From an uncultured Alphaproteobacteria bacterium (GTDB lineage Bacteria > Pseudomonadota > Alphaproteobacteria > HIMB59), in the NCBI GenBank assembly GCA_902557145.1, contig CACDYZ010000003.1:1-64000 (forward strand): DNA of 64,000 bases. Reading direction: 5' to 3'. The position numbers and the translations under genes are program-made. The notes beneath the pieces were generated by a model, which did no database searches, was not told the DNA's origin, and saw nothing but the letters and a program-made list of their open reading frames with translations. Shown here one piece after another: positions 63,774 to 64,000 of this stretch. Each line of letters opens with the position of its first letter. Within the stretch, counting starts at the first letter, position 1.

Positions 63774-63801
63774 ATATGGGTTAATACTTGCTTAATTCAA
63801 G
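63774..63801 (-). promoter_or_regulatory. Heat-shock (sigma-32/RpoH) promoter of dnaK
   Basis: On the minus strand CTTGAA is followed after 15 bases by CCCATAT, matching the RpoH consensus (CTTGAAA, 11-16 bases, CCCATNT) almost fully. It lies 38 bases before the dnaK ATG, in the 89-base grpE-dnaK spacer. Confidence 0.85.
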
Positions 63802-63824
63802 AGCATTAAAACTGTTGAAATATA

Positions 63825-64000
63825 TTACTTTTCAGGTTGTTTTTCTTCTTCAGTGTTTTTTGCGCTTTGATTTTCTTGAGGTTTTTTTGAAACACCAACC
63901 ATTGCTGGCCTTAACAATCTATCATGCAATGTGTATCCAGGTATCAGTTCTTGGACAATAGTACCAGGTTCACAATCATTTTTTTCGATCTCCATCATAG
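63825..64000 (-). CDS. grpE: Nucleotide exchange factor GrpE, C-terminal part
   Basis: The last 57 codons and the stop lie in the window; the start is beyond the right edge. Translated from the reverse strand, the fragment reads CEPGTIVQELIPGYTLHDRLL then RPAMVGVSKKP, the highly conserved GrpE C-terminal beta domain, followed by a charged, Gln/Glu-rich tail ending QPEK. GrpE releases ADP from DnaK. The order grpE-dnaK-dnaJ is standard. Confidence 0.93.
   Translation of the reverse strand, partial: MMEIEKNDCEPGTIVQELIPGYTLHDRLLRPAMVGVSKKPQENQSAKNTEEEKQPEK

Noticed and set aside
1-64000. tRNA, rRNA, CRISPR, insertion sequences, prophage
   Set aside because: Spacers were read for T-loop motifs, repeat arrays, transposase or integrase frames and flanking duplications; none was seen.

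Overview
The window looks like one continuous, gene-dense piece of a small AT-rich genome from a marine alphaproteobacterium. The evidence is the low G+C, short or overlapping spacers, a blue-type proteorhodopsin with its own retinal pathway, a PlcP/Agt lipid-remodelling pair beside a large phosphate regulon, a DUF2244 protein, a 56x-type cytochrome c, and a grpE-dnaK-dnaJ block. A streamlined lineage of the SAR11-like or AEGEAN-169/HIMB59 kind is my inference; no 16S gene is present. I see no tRNA, rRNA, CRISPR array, insertion sequence, integrase or phage gene. No gap without a gene exceeds 300 bases; the largest is 225 bases (56756-56980).

Layout. 1-262: start of a DEAD-box helicase. 422-7401 (minus): nusA-infB-rbfA-truB-rpsO-pnp, preceded by an intrinsic terminator just upstream of nusA. 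7454-15338 (minus): plcP-agt-rimI-miaB-phoH-ybeY-corC-lnt-trmB, a tight operon with many TTG starts. 15400-16283 (plus): a SET-domain methyltransferase and diacylglycerol kinase. 16400-26782 (minus): sixA-ppk-phoR-pstS-pstC-pstA-pstB-phoU-phoB-arsC, with a good Pho-box candidate before pstS. 26806-33327 (plus): ppx, glnD, trpS, nfuA and a Bax/FlgJ-like glucosaminidase. 33320-38054: mixed genes (polysaccharide deacetylase, tsaB, msrA, TIGR03643, SMP-30, small secreted proteins, an NTF2-like protein). 38094-45391: the photo-retinal region, with polyprenyl synthase (minus), proteorhodopsin, crtI-crtB-crtY-blh (plus) and ispH (minus). 45424-51122: pyruvate carboxylase, nth, DUF2244, dapB. 51142-54620: rhodanese, cytochrome c, a TupABC-type tungstate importer and cytochrome b561. 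54622-60095: a transsulfuration pair, TPR and DUF4864 proteins and two transporters. 60186-64000: ogt, dnaJ, dnaK and the end of grpE, with a sigma-32 type promoter before dnaK.

How the genes work together. The phosphate genes sense and import phosphate (PstSCAB, PhoU, PhoR, PhoB), store and mobilise it as polyphosphate (Ppk, Ppx), deal with arsenate, a toxic phosphate mimic (ArsC), and probably replace phospholipids by glycolipids (PlcP, Agt), with DgkA able to recycle diacylglycerol. The light genes supply C20 precursor, phytoene, lycopene, beta-carotene and finally retinal for the proton-pumping opsin; IspH feeds the same isoprenoid route.

Least explained items are two compact, more GC-rich inverted-repeat elements in spacers (16288-16359 and 56880-56929) that look like structured RNAs but match no family I can name. 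No wholly new multi-gene system could be demonstrated from sequence alone.
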